DNA of 64,000 bases from Diplolepis rosae (GCA_030998225.1 JAPYXD010000382.1:3038001-3102000); one strand, 5' to 3'; shown: positions 1 to 15,600, numbered from the stretch's first letter. Numbers and translations are program-made. The notes: generated by a model not told the origin, from the letters alone.

Positions 1-44
1 TGAATTTAAAAAAAGTTCCAGTAGATTATTATTTTAGCGACCTG

Positions 45-60
45 GTGCATGATCCTGCAC
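45..60. other. 16-bp near-palindrome in class A monomers (first example)
   Basis: GTGCATGATCCTGCAC is symmetric in 7 of 8 base pairs (5-bp arms GTGCA/TGCAC around a GATC core). It recurs once per class A monomer through most of the array. In class B and C monomers the right half is replaced by TTAGAC or CTAGAC, so the dyad is lost. The first copy is annotated as representative. A protein-binding or hairpin role is inference only. Confidence 0.6.
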
Positions 61-3000
61 AACAGGGTCATTAAAAATGCATTGTTAGTTGTTTTTATAA
101 CCCTTAATATATGAATATAAAAAAAGTTCCTATGGAGTATTGTTTTAGCAACCTGGTGCATGATCTTAGACAACGGGGTCATTGAAAATGCAATAGAATT
201 TGCTTTTCAAAGAATTAGTGTTCGAATTTAAATAATTTCCAGTAGATTATTATTTTTGCGACCTTGTGCATGATCCTGCACAATATGGTCATTGAAAATG
301 CATTGTTAGTTGTTTTTGTAACTTTTAATATATGAATATAAAAAAAGTTCCTGTGGAGTATTGTTTTAACAACCTGGTGCATGATCCTAGTCAACGGGGT
401 CATTGAAAATGCATTTTTAGTTGTTTTTGTAACTTGTAATATATGAATATAAAAAAAGTTCCTATGGACTATAGTTTTAGCAACCTGCTGCATGATCTTA
501 GACAACGGGGCCATTGAAAATGCAATAGAATTTGCTTTTGAAAGAATTAATGTTCGAATTTAAAAAAAGTTCCAGTAGATTATTATTTTAGCGACCTTGT
601 GCATGATCCTGCACAATATGGTCATTAAAAATGCATTGTTAGTTGTTTTTATAACTTTTAATATATGAATATAAAAAAAGTTCCTGTGGAGTATTGTTTT
701 AGGAACCTCGGGCATGATCTTAGACTACGGGGCCATGGAAAATGCATTTTTAGTTGTTTTTGTAACTTGTAATATATGAATATAAAAAATGTTCCTATGG
801 AGTATTGTTTTAGCAACCTGGTGCATGATCTTAGACAACGGGGCCATTGAAAATGCAATAGAATTTGCTTTTGAAAGAATTAATGTTCGAATTTAAAAAA
901 GTTCCAGTAGATTATTATTTTAGCGACCTGGTGCATGATCCTGCACAACAGGGTCATTAAAAATGCATTGTTAGTTGCTTTTATAACCCTTAATATATGA
1001 ATATAAAAAAAGTTCCTATAGAGTATTGTTTTAGCAACCTGGTGCATGATCTTAGACAACGGGGTCATTGAAAATGCAATAGAATTTGCTATTGAAAGAA
1101 TTAGTGTTCGAATTTAAAAAAGTTCCAGTAGATTATTATTTTAGCGACCTTGTGCATGATCCTGCACAATATGGTCATTGAAAATGCATTGTTAGTTGTT
1201 TTTGTAACCCTTAATATATGAATATAAAAAAAGTTCCTATGGAGTATTGTTTTAGCAACCTGGTGCATGATCATATACAACGGGGTCATTGAAAATGCAT
1301 TTTTAGTTCTTTTTGTAACTTTTAATATATGAATATAAAAAAAGTTCCTATGGAGTATTGTTTTAGCAACCTGGTGCATGATCTTAGACAACGGGGTCAT
1401 TGAAAATGCAATATTATTTGATTTTGAAACAATTAATGTTCGAATTTATAAAAAGTTCCAGTAGATTATTATTTTAGCGACCTTGTGCATGATCCTGCAC
1501 AATATGGTCATTAAAAATGCATTGTTAGTTGTTTTTATAACCCTTAATATATGAATATTAAAAAAGTTCCTATGGAGTATTGTTTTAGCAACCTGCTGCA
1601 TGATCTTAGACTACGGGGTCATTGAAAATGCATTTTTAGTTGTTTTTGTAACTTTTAATATATGAATATAAAAAAAGTTCCTATGGCGTATTGTTTTAGC
1701 AACCTGCTGCATGATCTTAGACAACGGGGCCATTGAAAATGCAATAGAATTTGCTTTTGAAAGAATTAATGTTCGAATTTAAAAAAAGTTCCAGTAGATT
1801 ATTATTTTAGCGACCTTGTGCATGATCCTGCACAATATCGTCATTAAAAATGCATTGTTAGTTGTTTTTATAACCCTTAATATATGAATATAAAAAAAGT
1901 TCCTATGGAGTATTGTTTTAGCAACCTGCTGCATGATCCTAGACTACGGGGTCATTGAAAATGCATTTTTAGTTGTTCTTATAACTCTTAATATATGAAT
2001 ATAAAAAAGTTCCTGTGGAGTATTGTTTTAGCAACCTGGTGCATGATCTTAGACAACGGGGTCATTGAAAATGGAATAGAATTTGCTTTTGAAAGAATTA
2101 ATGTTCGAATTTAAAAAAAGTTCCAGTAGATTATTATTTTAGCGACCTTGTGCATGATCCTGCACAATATGGTCATCAAAAATGCATTCTTAGTTGTTTT
2201 TATAACCCTCAATATATGAATATAAAAAAGTTCCTATAGAGTATTGTTTTAGCAACCTGGTGCATGATCTTAGACAACGGGGCCATTGAAAATGCAATAG
2301 AATTTGCTTTTGAAAGAATTAATGTTCGAATTTATAAAAAGTTCCAGTAGATTATTATTTCAGCGACCTGGTGCATGATCCTGCACAATATGGTCATTAA
2401 AAATGCATTCTTAGTTGTTTTTATAACTCTTAATATATGAATATAAAAAAAGTTCCTGTGGAGTATTGTTTTAGCAACCTGGTGCATGATCTTAGACAAC
2501 GGGGTCATTGAAAATGCAATAGAATTTGCTTTTCAAAGAATTAGTGTTCGAATTTAAAAAAAGTTCCAGTAGATTATTATTTTAGCGACCTGGTGCATGA
2601 TCCGGCACAACAGGGTCATTAAAAATGCATTGTTAGTTGTTTTTATAACCCTTAATATATGAATATAAAAAAAGTTCCAGTAGATTATTATTTTAGCAAC
2701 CTGGTGCATGATCTTAGACAACGGGGTCATTGAAAATGCAATAGAATTTGCTTTTGAAAGAATTAGTGTTCGAATTTAAAAAAAGTTCCAGTAGATTATT
2801 ATTTTAGCGACCTTGTGCATGATCCTGCACAATATGGTCATTGAAAATGCATTGTTAGTTGTTTTTGTAACCCTTAATATATGAATATAAAAAAAGTTCC
2901 TATGGAGTATTGTTTTAGCAACCTGGTGCATGATCGTAGACAATGGGGTTATTGAAAATGCATTGTTAGTTGTTTTTGTAACTTTTAATATATGAATATA

Positions 3001-3689
3001 AAAAAAGTTCCTATGGACTATTGTTTTAGCAACCTGGTGCATGATCTTATACAACGGGGTCATTGAAAATGCAATAGAATTTGCTTTTGAAAGAATTAAT
3101 GTTCGAATTTATAAAAAGTTCCAGTAGATTATTATTTTAGCGACCTTGTGCATGATCCTGCACAATATGGTCATTAAAAATGCATTCTTAGTTGTTTTTA
3201 TAACCCTTAATATATGAATATAAAAAAGTTCCTTTGGAGTATTGTTTTAGCAACCTTGGGCATGATCTTAGACTACGGGGTCATTGAAAATGCATTTTTA
3301 GTTGTTTTTGTAACTTTTAATATATGAATATAAAAAAGTTCCTGTGGCGTATTGTTTTAGCAACCTGCTGCATGATCTTAGACAACGGGGCCATTGAAAA
3401 TGCAATAGAATTTGCTTTTGAAAGAATTAATGTTCGAATTTAAAAAAGTTCCAGTAGATTATTATTTTAGCGACCTTGTGCATGATCCTGCACAATATCG
3501 TCATTAAAAATGCATTCTATGTTGTTTTTATAACCCTGAATATATGAATATAAAAAAGTCCCTGTGGAGTATTGTTTTAGCAACCTGCTGCATGATCTTA
3601 GACTACGGGGTCATTGAAAATGCATTTTTAGTTGTTTTTGTAACTTTTAATATATGAATATAAAAAAAGTTCCTATGGAGTATTGTTTT

Positions 3690-3830
3690 AGCGAACTGGT
3701 GCATGATCCTAGATAACGGGGTCTTTGAAAATGCAATAGAGTTTGCTTCTGTAAGAAGTAGTATTTGAATTTATAAAAAGTTCCAGTAGATTATTATTTT
3801 AGCAACCTTGTGCATTATCCTGCACAATAT
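3690..3830. repeat. Variant satellite block, shared with 32.3 kb
   Basis: This stretch carries a linked set of private variants: GATAACGGGGTCTTTG, GAGTTTGCTTCTGTAAGAAG, then TAGTATTTGAATTTATAAAA, and CCTTGTGCATTATCC in the following monomer. The same combination occurs at about 32,270-32,400. Ordinary class B monomers have GACAACGGGG and GAATTTGCTTTTGAAAGAA at these positions. Confidence 0.75.
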
Positions 3831-6800
3831 GGTCATTAAAAATGCATTCTTAGTTATTTTTATAACTCTTAATATATGAATATAAAAAAAGTTCCTTTGG
3901 AGTATTGTTTTAGCAACCTTGGGCATGATCTTAGTCTACGGGGTCATTGAAAATGCAATAGAATTTGCTTTTGGAAGAATTAGTGTTAGAATTTAATTAA
4001 ATTCCAGTTGATAATTATTTTAGCGACCTGGTGCATGATCCTGCACAACAGGGTCATTAAAAATGCATTGTTAGTTGTTTTTATAACCCTTAATATATGA
4101 ATATAAAAAAAGTTCCTATGGACTATAGTTTTAGCAACCTGGTGCATGATCTTAGACAACGGGGACATTGAAAATGCAATAGAATTTGCTTTTGAAAGAA
4201 TAAGTGTTCGAATTTAAAAAAAGTTCCAGTAGATTATTATTTTAGCGACCTTGTGCATGATCCTGCACAATATGGTCATTAAAAATGCATTGTTAGTTGT
4301 TTTTATAACCCTTAATATATGAATATAAAAAAAGTTCCTATGGAGTATTGTTTTAGCAACCTGCTGCATGATCTTAGACTACGGGGTCATTGAAAATGCA
4401 TTTTTAGTTGTTTTTAAAACTCGTAATATATGAATATAAAAAAAGTTCCTATGGAGTATTGTTTTAGCAACCTGGTGCATGATCTTAGACAACGGGGCCA
4501 TTGAAAATGCAATAGAATTTGCTTTTGAAAGAATTAATGTTCGAATTTAAAAAAAGTTCCAGTAGATTATTATTTTAGCGACCTGGTGCATGATCCTGCA
4601 CAACAGGGTCATTAAAAATGCATTGTTAGTTGCTTTTATAACACTTAATAAAAGAAAATAAAAAAAGTACATAAAGAGTATTGTTTTAGCAAACTGGTGC
4701 ATGATCCTCGAGAACGGGGTCATTGAAAATGCAATAGAATTTGCTTTTGAAAGAATTAGTGTTCGAATTTAACAAAAGTTCCAGTAGATTATTATTTTAG
4801 CGACCTTGTGCATGATCCTGCACAATATGGTCATTGAAAATGCATTGTTAGTTGTTTTTGTAAGTTCAATATATGAATATAAAAAAGTTCCTATGGCGTA
4901 TTGTTTTAGCAACCTGCTGCATGATCTTAGACAACGGGGCCATTGAAAATGCAATAGAATTTGATTTTGAAAGAATTAATGTTCGAATTTATAAAAAGTT
5001 CCAGTAGATTATTATTTTAGCGACCTTGTGCATGATCCATGACAACAGGGTCATTAAAAATGCATTCTAAGTTGTTTTTATAACCCTTAATATATGAATA
5101 TAAAAAAAGTTCCTATGGAGTATTGTTTTAGCAACCTGCTGCATGATCTTAGACTAGGGGGTCATTGAAAATGCATTTTTAGTTCTTTTTGTAACTTTTA
5201 ATATATGAATATAAAAAAAGTTCCTATGGAGTATTGTTTTAGCAACCTGGTGCATGATCTTAGACAACGGGGTCATTGAAAATGCAATAGAATTTGATTT
5301 TGAAAGAATTAATGTTCGAATTTATAAAAAGTTCCAGTAGATTATTATTTTAGCGACCTTGTGCATGATCCTGCACAATATGGTCATTAAAAATGCATTC
5401 TTAGTTGTTTTTATAACCCTTAATATATGAATATAAAAAAAGTTCCTATGGAGTATTGTTTTAGCAACCTGCTGCATGATCTTAGACTACGGGGTCATTG
5501 AAAATGCATTTGTAGTTGTTTTTGTAACTTTTAATATATGAATATAAAAAAAGTTCCTATGGCGTATTGTTTTAGCAACCTGCTGCATGATCTTAGACAA
5601 CGGGGCCATTGAAAATGCAATAGAATTTGCTTTTGAAAGAATTAATGTTCGAATTTAAAAAAAGTTCCAGTAGATTATTATTTTAGCGACCTTGTGCATG
5701 ATCCTGCACAATATGGTCATTAAAAATGCATTGTTAGTTGTTTTTATAACCCTTAATATATGAATATAAAAAAAGTTCCTATGGAGTATTGTTTTAGCAA
5801 CCTGCTGCATGATCCTAGACAACGGGGTCATTGAAAATGCATTTTTAGTTGTTTTTGTAACTTTTAATATATGAATATAAAATAGTTCCTATGGAGTATT
5901 GTTTTAGCAACCTGGTGCATGATCTTAGACAACGGGGCCATTGAAAATGCAATAGAATTTGCTTTTGAAAGAATTAATGTTCGAATTTAAAAAAAGTTCC
6001 AGTAGATTATTATTTTAGCGACCTGGTGCATGATCCTGAACAACGGGGCAATTAAAATGCATTGTTAGTTGCTTTTATAACTCTTAATATATGCATATAA
6101 AAAAAGTTCCTGTGGAGTATTGTTTTAGCAACCTTGTGCATGATCTTAGACTACTGGTTCATTGAAAATGAAATAGAATTTGCTTTTGAAATAATTAGTG
6201 TTCGAATTTAAATAAATTCCAGTTGATTATTATTTTAGCGACCTGGAGCATGATCCTGCACAATATGGTCATTGAAAAGCATTGTTAGTTGTTTTTGTAA
6301 CTTTTAATATATGAATATAAAAAAAGTTCCTATGGCGTATTTTTTTAGCAACCTGCTGCATGATCTTAGACAACGGGGCCATTGAAAATGCAATAGAATT
6401 TGATTTTGAAAGAATTAATGTTCGAATTTATAAAAAGTTGCAGTAGATTATTATTTTAGCGACCTTGTGCATGATCCTGCACAATATGGTCATTAAAAAT
6501 GCATTGTTAGTTGTTTTTATAACCCTTAATATATGAATATAAAAAAAGTTCCTATGGAGTATTGTTTTAGCAACCTGCTGCATGATCTTAGACAACGGGG
6601 TCATTGAAAATGCATTTTTAGTTGTTTTTGTAACTTTTAATATATGAATATAAAAAAAGTTCCTATGGAGTATTGTTTTAGCAACCTGGTGCATGATCTT
6701 AGACAACGGGGCCATTGAAAATGCAATAGAATTTGCTTTTGAAAGAATTAATGTTCGAATTTAAAAAAAGTTCCAGTAGATTATTATTTTAGCGACCTGG

Positions 6801-9800
6801 TGCATGATCCTGCACAACAGGGTCATTGAAAATGCATTGTTCGTTGTTTTTATAACCCTTAATATATGAATATAAAAAAAGTTCCTATGGAGTATTGTTT
6901 TAGCAACCTGGTGCATGATCTTAGACAACGGGGTCATTGAAAATGGAATAGAATTTGCTTTTAAAAGAAGTAGTGTTCGAATTTAAAAAAAGTTCCAGTA
7001 GATTATTATTTTAGCGACCTTGTGCATGATCCTGCACAATATGGTCATTGAAAATGCATTGTTAGTTGTTTTTGTAACTTTTAATATATGAATATAAAAA
7101 AAGTTCCTATGGCGTATTGTTTTAGCAACCTGCTGCATGATCTTAGACAACGGGGCCATTGAAAATACATTTTTAGTTGTTTTTAAAACTCGTAATATAT
7201 GAATTCAAAAAAAGTTCCAGTAGATTATTATTTTAGCGACCTGGTGCATGATCCTGCACAACAGGGTCATTAAAAATGCATTGTTAGTTGTTTTTATAAC
7301 CCTTAATATATGAATATAAAAAAAGTTCCTGATGAGTATTGTTTTAGCAACCTGGTGCATGATCTTAGACAACGGGGTCATTGAAAATGCAATAGAATTT
7401 GCTTTTGAAAGAATTATTGTTCGAATTTAAATAAATTCCAGTAGATTATTATTTTAGCGACCTGGTGCATGATCCTGCACAACAGGGTCATTAAAAATGC
7501 ATTGTTAGTTGTTTTTATAACCCTTAATATATGAATATAAAAAAGTTCATATGGAGTAATTATTTAGCAACCTGGTGCATGATCTTAGACAATGGGGTTA
7601 TTGAAAATGCAATAGAATTTGCTTTTGAAAGAATTAGTGTTCGAATTTAAAAAAAGTTCCAGTAGATTATTATTTTAGCGACCTGGTGCATGATCCTGCA
7701 CAACAGGGTCATTAAAAATGCATTGTTAGTTGTTTTTATAACCCTTAATATATGAATATAAAAAAAGTTCCTATGGAGTATTGTTTTAGCAACCTGGTGC
7801 ATGATCTTAGACAACGGGGTCATTGAAAATGCAATAGAATTTGCTTTTGAAAGAATTAGTGTTCGAATTTAAAAAAAGTTCCAGTAGATTATTATTTTAG
7901 CGACCTGGTGCATGATCCTGCACAATATGGTCATTAAAAATACATTTTTAGTTGTTGTTATAACCCTTAATATATGAATATAAAAAAAGTTCCTATGGAC
8001 TATAGTTTTAGCAACCTGGTGCATGATCTTAGACAATGGGGTCATTGAAAATGCAATAGAATTTGCTTTTGAAAGAATTAGTGTTCGAATTTAAAAAAAG
8101 TTCCAGTAGATTATTATTTTAGCGACCTTGTGCATGATCCTGCACAATATGTTCATTGAAAATGCATTGTTAGTTGTTTTTGTAAATTTTAATATATGAA
8201 TATAAAAAAAGTTCCAGTAGATTATTATTTTAGCGACCTGGTGCATGATCCTGCACAACAGGGTCATTAAAAATGCATTGTTAGTTGTTGTTATAACCCT
8301 TAATATATGAATATAAAAAAAGTTCCTATGGACTATAGTTTTAGCAACCTGGTGCATGATCTTAGACAACGGGGTCATTGAAAATGCAATAGAATTTGCT
8401 TTTGAAAGAATAAGTGTTCGAATTTAAAAAAAGTTCCAGTACATTATTATTTTAGCGACCTTGTGCATGATCCAAGACAACAGGGTCATTAAAAATGCAT
8501 TTCTAGTTGTTTTTATAACTCTTAATTTATGAATTTAAAAAAAGTTCCTATGGACTATTGTTTTAGCAACCTGCTGCATGATCCTAGACCACGGGGCCAT
8601 TGAAAATGCAATAGAATTTGCTTTTGAAAGAATTAGTATTCGAATTTAAATAAGTTCCAGTAGATTATTATTTTAGCGACCTGGTGCATGATCCTGCACA
8701 ACAGGGTCATTAAAAATGCATTGTTTGTTGTTTTTATAACACTTAATATATGAATATAAAAAAAGTTCCTATGGAGTATTGTTTTAGCAACCTGGTGCAT
8801 GATCTTATACAACGGGGTCATTGAAAATGCAATAGAATTTGCTTTTGAAAGAATTAGTGTTCGAATTTAAAAAAGTTCCAGTAGATTATTATTTTAGCGA
8901 CCTTGTGCATGATCCTGCACAATATGGTCATTGAAAATGCATTGTTAGTTGTTTTTGTAACTTTTAATATATGAATATAAAAAAAGTTCCTGTGGAGTAT
9001 TGTTTTAGCAACCTTGTCCATTATCCGAAACAACGGGGTCATTAAAAATGCATTAGAATTTGCTTTTGAAAGGATTAGTGTTCGAATTTAAATAAATTCC
9101 AGTTGATTATTATTTTAGCGACCTTGTGCATGATCCTGCACAATATGGTCATTGAAAAGCATTGTAAGTTGTTTTTGTAACTTTTAATATATGAATATAA
9201 AAAAAGTTCCTATGGCGTATTTTTTTAGCAACCTGCTGCATGATCTTAGACTACGGGGTCATTGAAAATGCATTTTTAGTTGTTTTTGTAACTTTTAATA
9301 TATGAATATAAAAAAAGTTCCTATGGAGTATTGTTTTAGCAACCTGGTGCATGATCTTAGACAACGGGGCCATTGAAAATGCAATAGAATTTGCTTTTGA
9401 AAGAATTAATGTTCGAATTTAAAAAAAGTTCCAGTAGATTATTATTTTAGCGACCTGGTGCATGATCCTGCACAACAGGGTCATTAAAAATGCATTGTTA
9501 GTTGTTTTTATAACCCTTAATATATGAATATAAAAAAAGTTCCTATGGAGTATTGTTTTAGCAACCTGGTGCATGATCTTAGACAACGGGGTCATTGAAA
9601 ATGCAATAGAATTTGCTTTTGAAAGAATTAGTGTTCGAATTTAAAAAAAGTTCCAGTAGATTATTATTTTAGCGACCTTGTGCATGATCCTGCACAATAT
9701 GGTCATTGAAAATGCATTGTTAGTTGTTTTTGTAACTTTTAATATATGAATATAAAAAAAGTTCCTATGGCGTATTGTTTTAGCAACCTGCTGCATGATC

Positions 9801-12629
9801 TTAGACAACGGGGCCATTGAAAATGCAATAGAATTTGCTTTTGAAAGAATTAATGTTCGAATTTAAAAAAAGTTCCAGTAGATTATTATTTTAGCGACCT
9901 TTTCATGATCCTAGACAACAGGGTCATTAAAAATGCATTTTTAGTAGTTTTTATAAATCTTAATATATGAATATAAAATAGTTCCAGTGGAGTATTGTTT
10001 TAGCAACCTTGGGAATGATGTTAGACTACGGGGTCATTGAAAATGCAATCTAAGTTGTTTTTATAACTCTTAATATATGAATATAAAAAAAGTTCCTGTG
10101 GAGTATTGTTATAGGAACCTTGGGCATGATCTTAGACTACGGGGTCATTTAAAATGCAATAGAATTTGCTTTTGAAAGAATTAATGTTCGAATTTAAAAA
10201 AGTTCCAGTAGATTATTATTTTAGCGACCTGGTGCATGATCCTGCACAACAGGGTCATTACAAATGCATTGTTAGTTGTTTTTATAACGCTTAATATATG
10301 AATTTAAAAAAAGTTCCTATGGACTATAGTTTTAGCAACCTGCTGCATGATCTTAGACAACGGGGCCATTGAAAATGCAATAGAATTTGCTTTTGAAAGA
10401 ATTAATGTTCGAATTTAAAAAAAGTTCCAGTAGATTATTATTTTAGCGACCTTTTCATGATCCTGCACAATATGGTCATTAAAAATGCATTGTTAGTTGT
10501 TTTTATAACCCTTAATATATGAATATAAAAAAAGTTCCTGTGGAGTATTGTTTTAGCAACCTGCTGCATGATCTTAGACAACGGGGCCATTGAAAATGCA
10601 ATAGAATTTGCTTTTGCAAGAATTAATGTTCGAATTTAAAAAAAGTTCGAGTAGATTATTATTTTAGCGACCTTTTCATGATCCTGCACAATATGGTCAT
10701 TAAAAATGCATTGTTAGTTGTTTTTATAACCCTTAATATATGAATTTAAAAAAAGTTCCTATGGACTATAGTTTTAGCAACCTGCTGCATGATCTTAGAC
10801 AACGGGGCCATTGAAAATGCAATAGTATTTGCTTTTGAAAGAATTAATGTTCGAATTCAAAAAAGTTCCAGTAGATTATTATTTTAGCGACCTTTTCATG
10901 ATCCTGCACAATATGGTCATTAAAAATGCATTGTTAGTTGTTTTTATAACCCTTAATATATGAATATAAAAAAAGTTCCTATGGAGTATTGTTTTAGCAA
11001 CCTGCTGCATGATCCTAGACAACGGGGTCATTGAAAATGCATTTTTAGTTGTTTTTGTAACTTTTAATATATGAATATAAAAAAAGATCCTGTGGAGTAT
11101 TGTTGTAGCAACCTGGTGCATGATCTTAGACAACGGGGCCATTTAAAATGCAATAGAATTTGCTTTTGAAAGAATTAATGTTCGTATTTAAAAAAAGTTC
11201 CAATAGATTATTATTTTAGCATCCTCGTGCATGATCCTGGAAAACAGGTTCATTAAAAATGCATTGTTAGTTGTTTTTATAACCCTTTTAATATGAATAT
11301 AAAAAAAGTTCCTTTGGAGTATTGTTTTAGCAACCTGGTGCTTGATCTTAGACTACGGGGTCATTGAAAATGCATTGTTAGTTGTTTTTATAACCCTTAA
11401 TATATGAATATAAAAAAAGTTCCTATGGACTATAGTTTTAGCAACCTGCTGCATGATCTTAGACAACGGGCCCATTGAAAATGCAATAGAATTTGCTTTT
11501 GAAAGAATTAATGTTCGAATTTAAAAAAAGTTCCAGTAGATTATTATTTTAGCGACCTTGTGCATGATCCTGCACAATATGGTCATTAAAAATGCATTGT
11601 TAGTTGTTTTTATAACCCTTAATATATGAATATAAAAAAAGTTCCTATGGAGTATTGTTTTAGCAACCTTGGGAATGATGTTAGACTACGGGGTCATTGA
11701 AAATGCAATCTAAGTTGTTTTTATAACTCTTAATATATGAATATAAAAAAAGTTCCTGTGGAGTATTGTTTAAGCAACATCGTGCATGATCCTAGACAAC
11801 GGGGTCATTGAAAATACATTTTTAGTTGTTTTTAAAACTCGTAATATATGAATATAAAAAAAGTTCCAGTAGATTATTATTTTAGCGACCTTGTGCATGA
11901 TCCTGCACAATATGGTCATTAAAAATGCATTGTTAGTTGTTTTTATAACCCTTAATATATGAATATAAAAAAAGTTCCTGTGGAGTATTGTTTTAGCAAC
12001 CTGCTGCATGATCTTAGACAACGGGGCCATTGAAAATGCAATAGAATTTGCTTTTGCAAGAATTAATGTTCGTATTTAAAAAAAGTTCCAGTAGATTATT
12101 ATTTTAGCGACCTGGTGCATGATCCTGCACAACAGGGTCATTAAAAATGCATTGTTAGTTGTTTTTATAACCCTTAATATATGAATATAAAAAAAGTTCC
12201 TATGGAGTATTGTTTTAGCAACCTGGTGCATGATCTTATACAACGGGGTCATTGAAAATGCAATAGAATTTGCTTTTGAAAGAATTAGTGTTCGAATTTA
12301 AAAAAAGTTCCAGTAGATTATTATTTTAGCGACCTTGTGCATGATCCTGCACAATATGGTCATTGAAAATGCATTGTTAGTTGTTTTTGTAACTTTTAAT
12401 ATATGAATATAAAAAAAGTTCCTGTGGAGTATTGTTTTAGCAACCTGGTGCATGATCCTAGACAACGGGGTCATTGAAAATACATTTTTAGTTGTTGTTA
12501 TAACCCTTAATATATGAATATAAAAAAAGTTCCTGTGGAGTATTGTTTTAGCAAATTGGTGCATGATCCGAGACAACGGGGTCATTGAAACTGCAATAGA
12601 ATTTGCTTTTGAAAGAATTATTGTACGAA

Positions 12630-15600
12630 TTTAAAAAAAGTTCCAGTAGATTATTATTTTAGCGACCTTGTGCATGATCCTGCACAATATGGTCATTAAA
12701 AATGCATTGTTAGTTGTTTTTATAACCCTTAATATATGAATATAAAAAAAGTTCCTATGGAGTATTGTTTTAGCAACCTGGTGCATGATCTTAGACAACG
12801 GGGTCATTGAAAATGCATTTTTCTTTGTTTTTGTAACTTTTAATATATGAATATAAAAAAGTTCCTATGCAGTATTGTTTTAGCAACCTGGTGCATGATC
12901 TTAGACAACGGGGCCATTGAAAATGCAATAGAATTTGCTTTTGAAAGAATTAATGTTCGAATTTAAAAAAGTTCCAGTAGATTATTATTTTAGCGACCTG
13001 GTGCATGATTCTGCACAACAGGGTCATTAAAAATGCATTGTTAGTTATCTTTATAACACTTAATATATGAATATAAAAAAAGTTCCTATGGACTATAGTT
13101 TTAGCAACCTGCTGCATGATCTTAGACAACGGGGCCATTGAAAATGCAATAGAATTTGCTTTTGAAAGAATTAATGTTCGAATTTAAAAAAGTTCCAGTA
13201 GATTATTATTTTAGCGACCTGGTGCATGATCCTATACAACAGGGTCATTAAAAATGCATTGATCGTTGTTTTTATAACCCTGAATGAATGAATATAACAA
13301 AACGTCAAATGGAGTATTGTTTTAGCAACCTGGTGCATGATCTTAGACAACGGGGTCATTGAAAATGCAAGAGACTTTGCTTTTGAAAGAATTACTGTTC
13401 GAATTTAAAAAAAGTTCCAGTAGATTATTATTTTAGCGACCTTGTGCATGATCCTGCACAATATGGTCATTGAAAATGCATTGTTAGTTGTTTTTGTAAC
13501 TTTTAATATATGAATATAAAAAAGTTCCTATGGCGTATTGTTTTAGCAACCTGCTGCATGATCTTAGACAACGGGGCCATTGAAAATGCAATAGAATTTG
13601 CTTTTGAAAGAATTAATGTTCGAATTTAAAAAAGTTCCAGTAGATTATTATTTTAGCGACCTTGTGCATGATCCTGCACAATATGGTCATTAAAAATGCA
13701 TTGTTAGTTGTTTTTATAACCCTTAATATATGAATATAAAAAAGTTCCTATGGAGTATTGTTTTAGCAACCTGCTGCATGATCTTAGACTACGGGGTCAT
13801 TGAAAATGCATTGTTAGTTGTTTTTGTAACTTTTAATATATGAATATAAAAAAAGTTCCTATGGCGTATTGTTTTAGCAACCTGCTGCATGATCTTAGAC
13901 AACGGGGCCATTGAAAATGCAATAGAATTTGCTTTTGAAAGAATTAATGTTCGAATTTAAAAAAAGTTCCAGTAGATTATTATTTTAGCGACCTTGTGCA
14001 TGATCCTGCACAATATGGTCATTAAAAATGCATTGTTAGTTGTTTTTGTAACTTTTAATATATGAATATAAAAAAAGTTCCTATGGAGTATTGTTTTAGC
14101 AACCTGCTGCATGATCTTAGACTACGGGGTCATTGAAAATGCATTTTTCTTTGTTTTTGTAACTTTTAATATATGAATATAAAAAAAGTTCCTATGGAGT
14201 ATTGTTTTAGCAACCTGGTGCATGATCTTAGACAACGGGGCCATTGAAAATGCAATAGAATTTGCTTTTGAAAGAATTAATGTTCGAATTTAAAAAAGTT
14301 CCAGTAGATTATTATTTTAGCGACCTGGTGCATGATTCTGCACAACAGGGTCATTAAAAATGCATTGTTAGTTATCTTTATAACACTTAATATATGAATA
14401 TAAAAAAAGTTCCTATGGACTATAGTTTTAGCAACCTGCTGCATGATCTTAGACAACGGGGCCATTGAAAATGCAATAGAATTTGCTTTTGAAAGAATTA
14501 ATGTTCGAATTTAAAAAAGTTCCAGTAGATTATTATTTTAGCGACCTGGTGCATGATCCTGCACAACAGGGTCATTAAAAATGCATTGTTAGTTGTTTTT
14601 ATAACCCTTAATATATGAATATAAAAAAAGTTCCTATGGAGTATTGTTTTAGCAACCTGGTGCATGATCTTAGACAACGGGGTCATTGAAAATGCAATAG
14701 AATTTGCTTTTGAAAGAATTAGTGTTCGAATTTAAAAAAGTTCCAGTAGATTATTATTTTAGCGACCTTGTGCATGATCCTGCACAATATCGTCATTGAA
14801 AATGCATTGTTAGTTGTTTTTGTAACTTTTAATATATGAATATAAAAAAAGTTCCTATGGCGTATTGTTTTAGCAACCTGCTGCATGATCTTAGACAACG
14901 GGGCCATTGAAAATGCAATAGAATTTGCTTTTGAAAGAATTAATGTTCGAATTTAAAAAAGTTCCAGTAGATTATTATTTTAGCGACCTTGTGCATGATC
15001 CTGCACAATATGTTCATTTAAAATGCATTGTTAGTTGTTGTTATAACCCTTAATATATGAATATAAAAAAGTTCCTATGGAGTATTGTTTTAGCAACCTG
15101 CTGCATGATCTTAGACTACGGGGTCATTGAAAATGCATTGTTAGTTGTTTTTGTAACTTTTAATATATGAATATAAAAAAAGTTCCTATGGCGTATTGTT
15201 TTAGCAACCTGCTGCATGATCTTACACAACGGGGCCATTGAAAATGCAATAGAATTTGCTTTTGAAAGAATTAATGTTCGAATTTAAAAAAAGTTCCAGT
15301 AGATTATTATTTTAGCGACCTTGTGCATGATCCTGCACAATATGGTCATTGAAAATGCATTGTTAGTTGTTTTTGTAACTTTTAATATATGAATATAAAA
15401 AAAGTTCCTATGGAGTATTGTTTTAGCAACCTGCTGCATGATCTTAGACAACGGGGTCATTGAAAATGCATTTTTCTTTGTTTTTGTAACTTTTAATATA
15501 TGAATATAAAAAAAGTTCCTATGGAGTATTGTTTTAGCAACCTGGTGCATGATCTTATACAACGGGGTCATTGAAAATGCAATAGAATTTGCTTTTGAAA

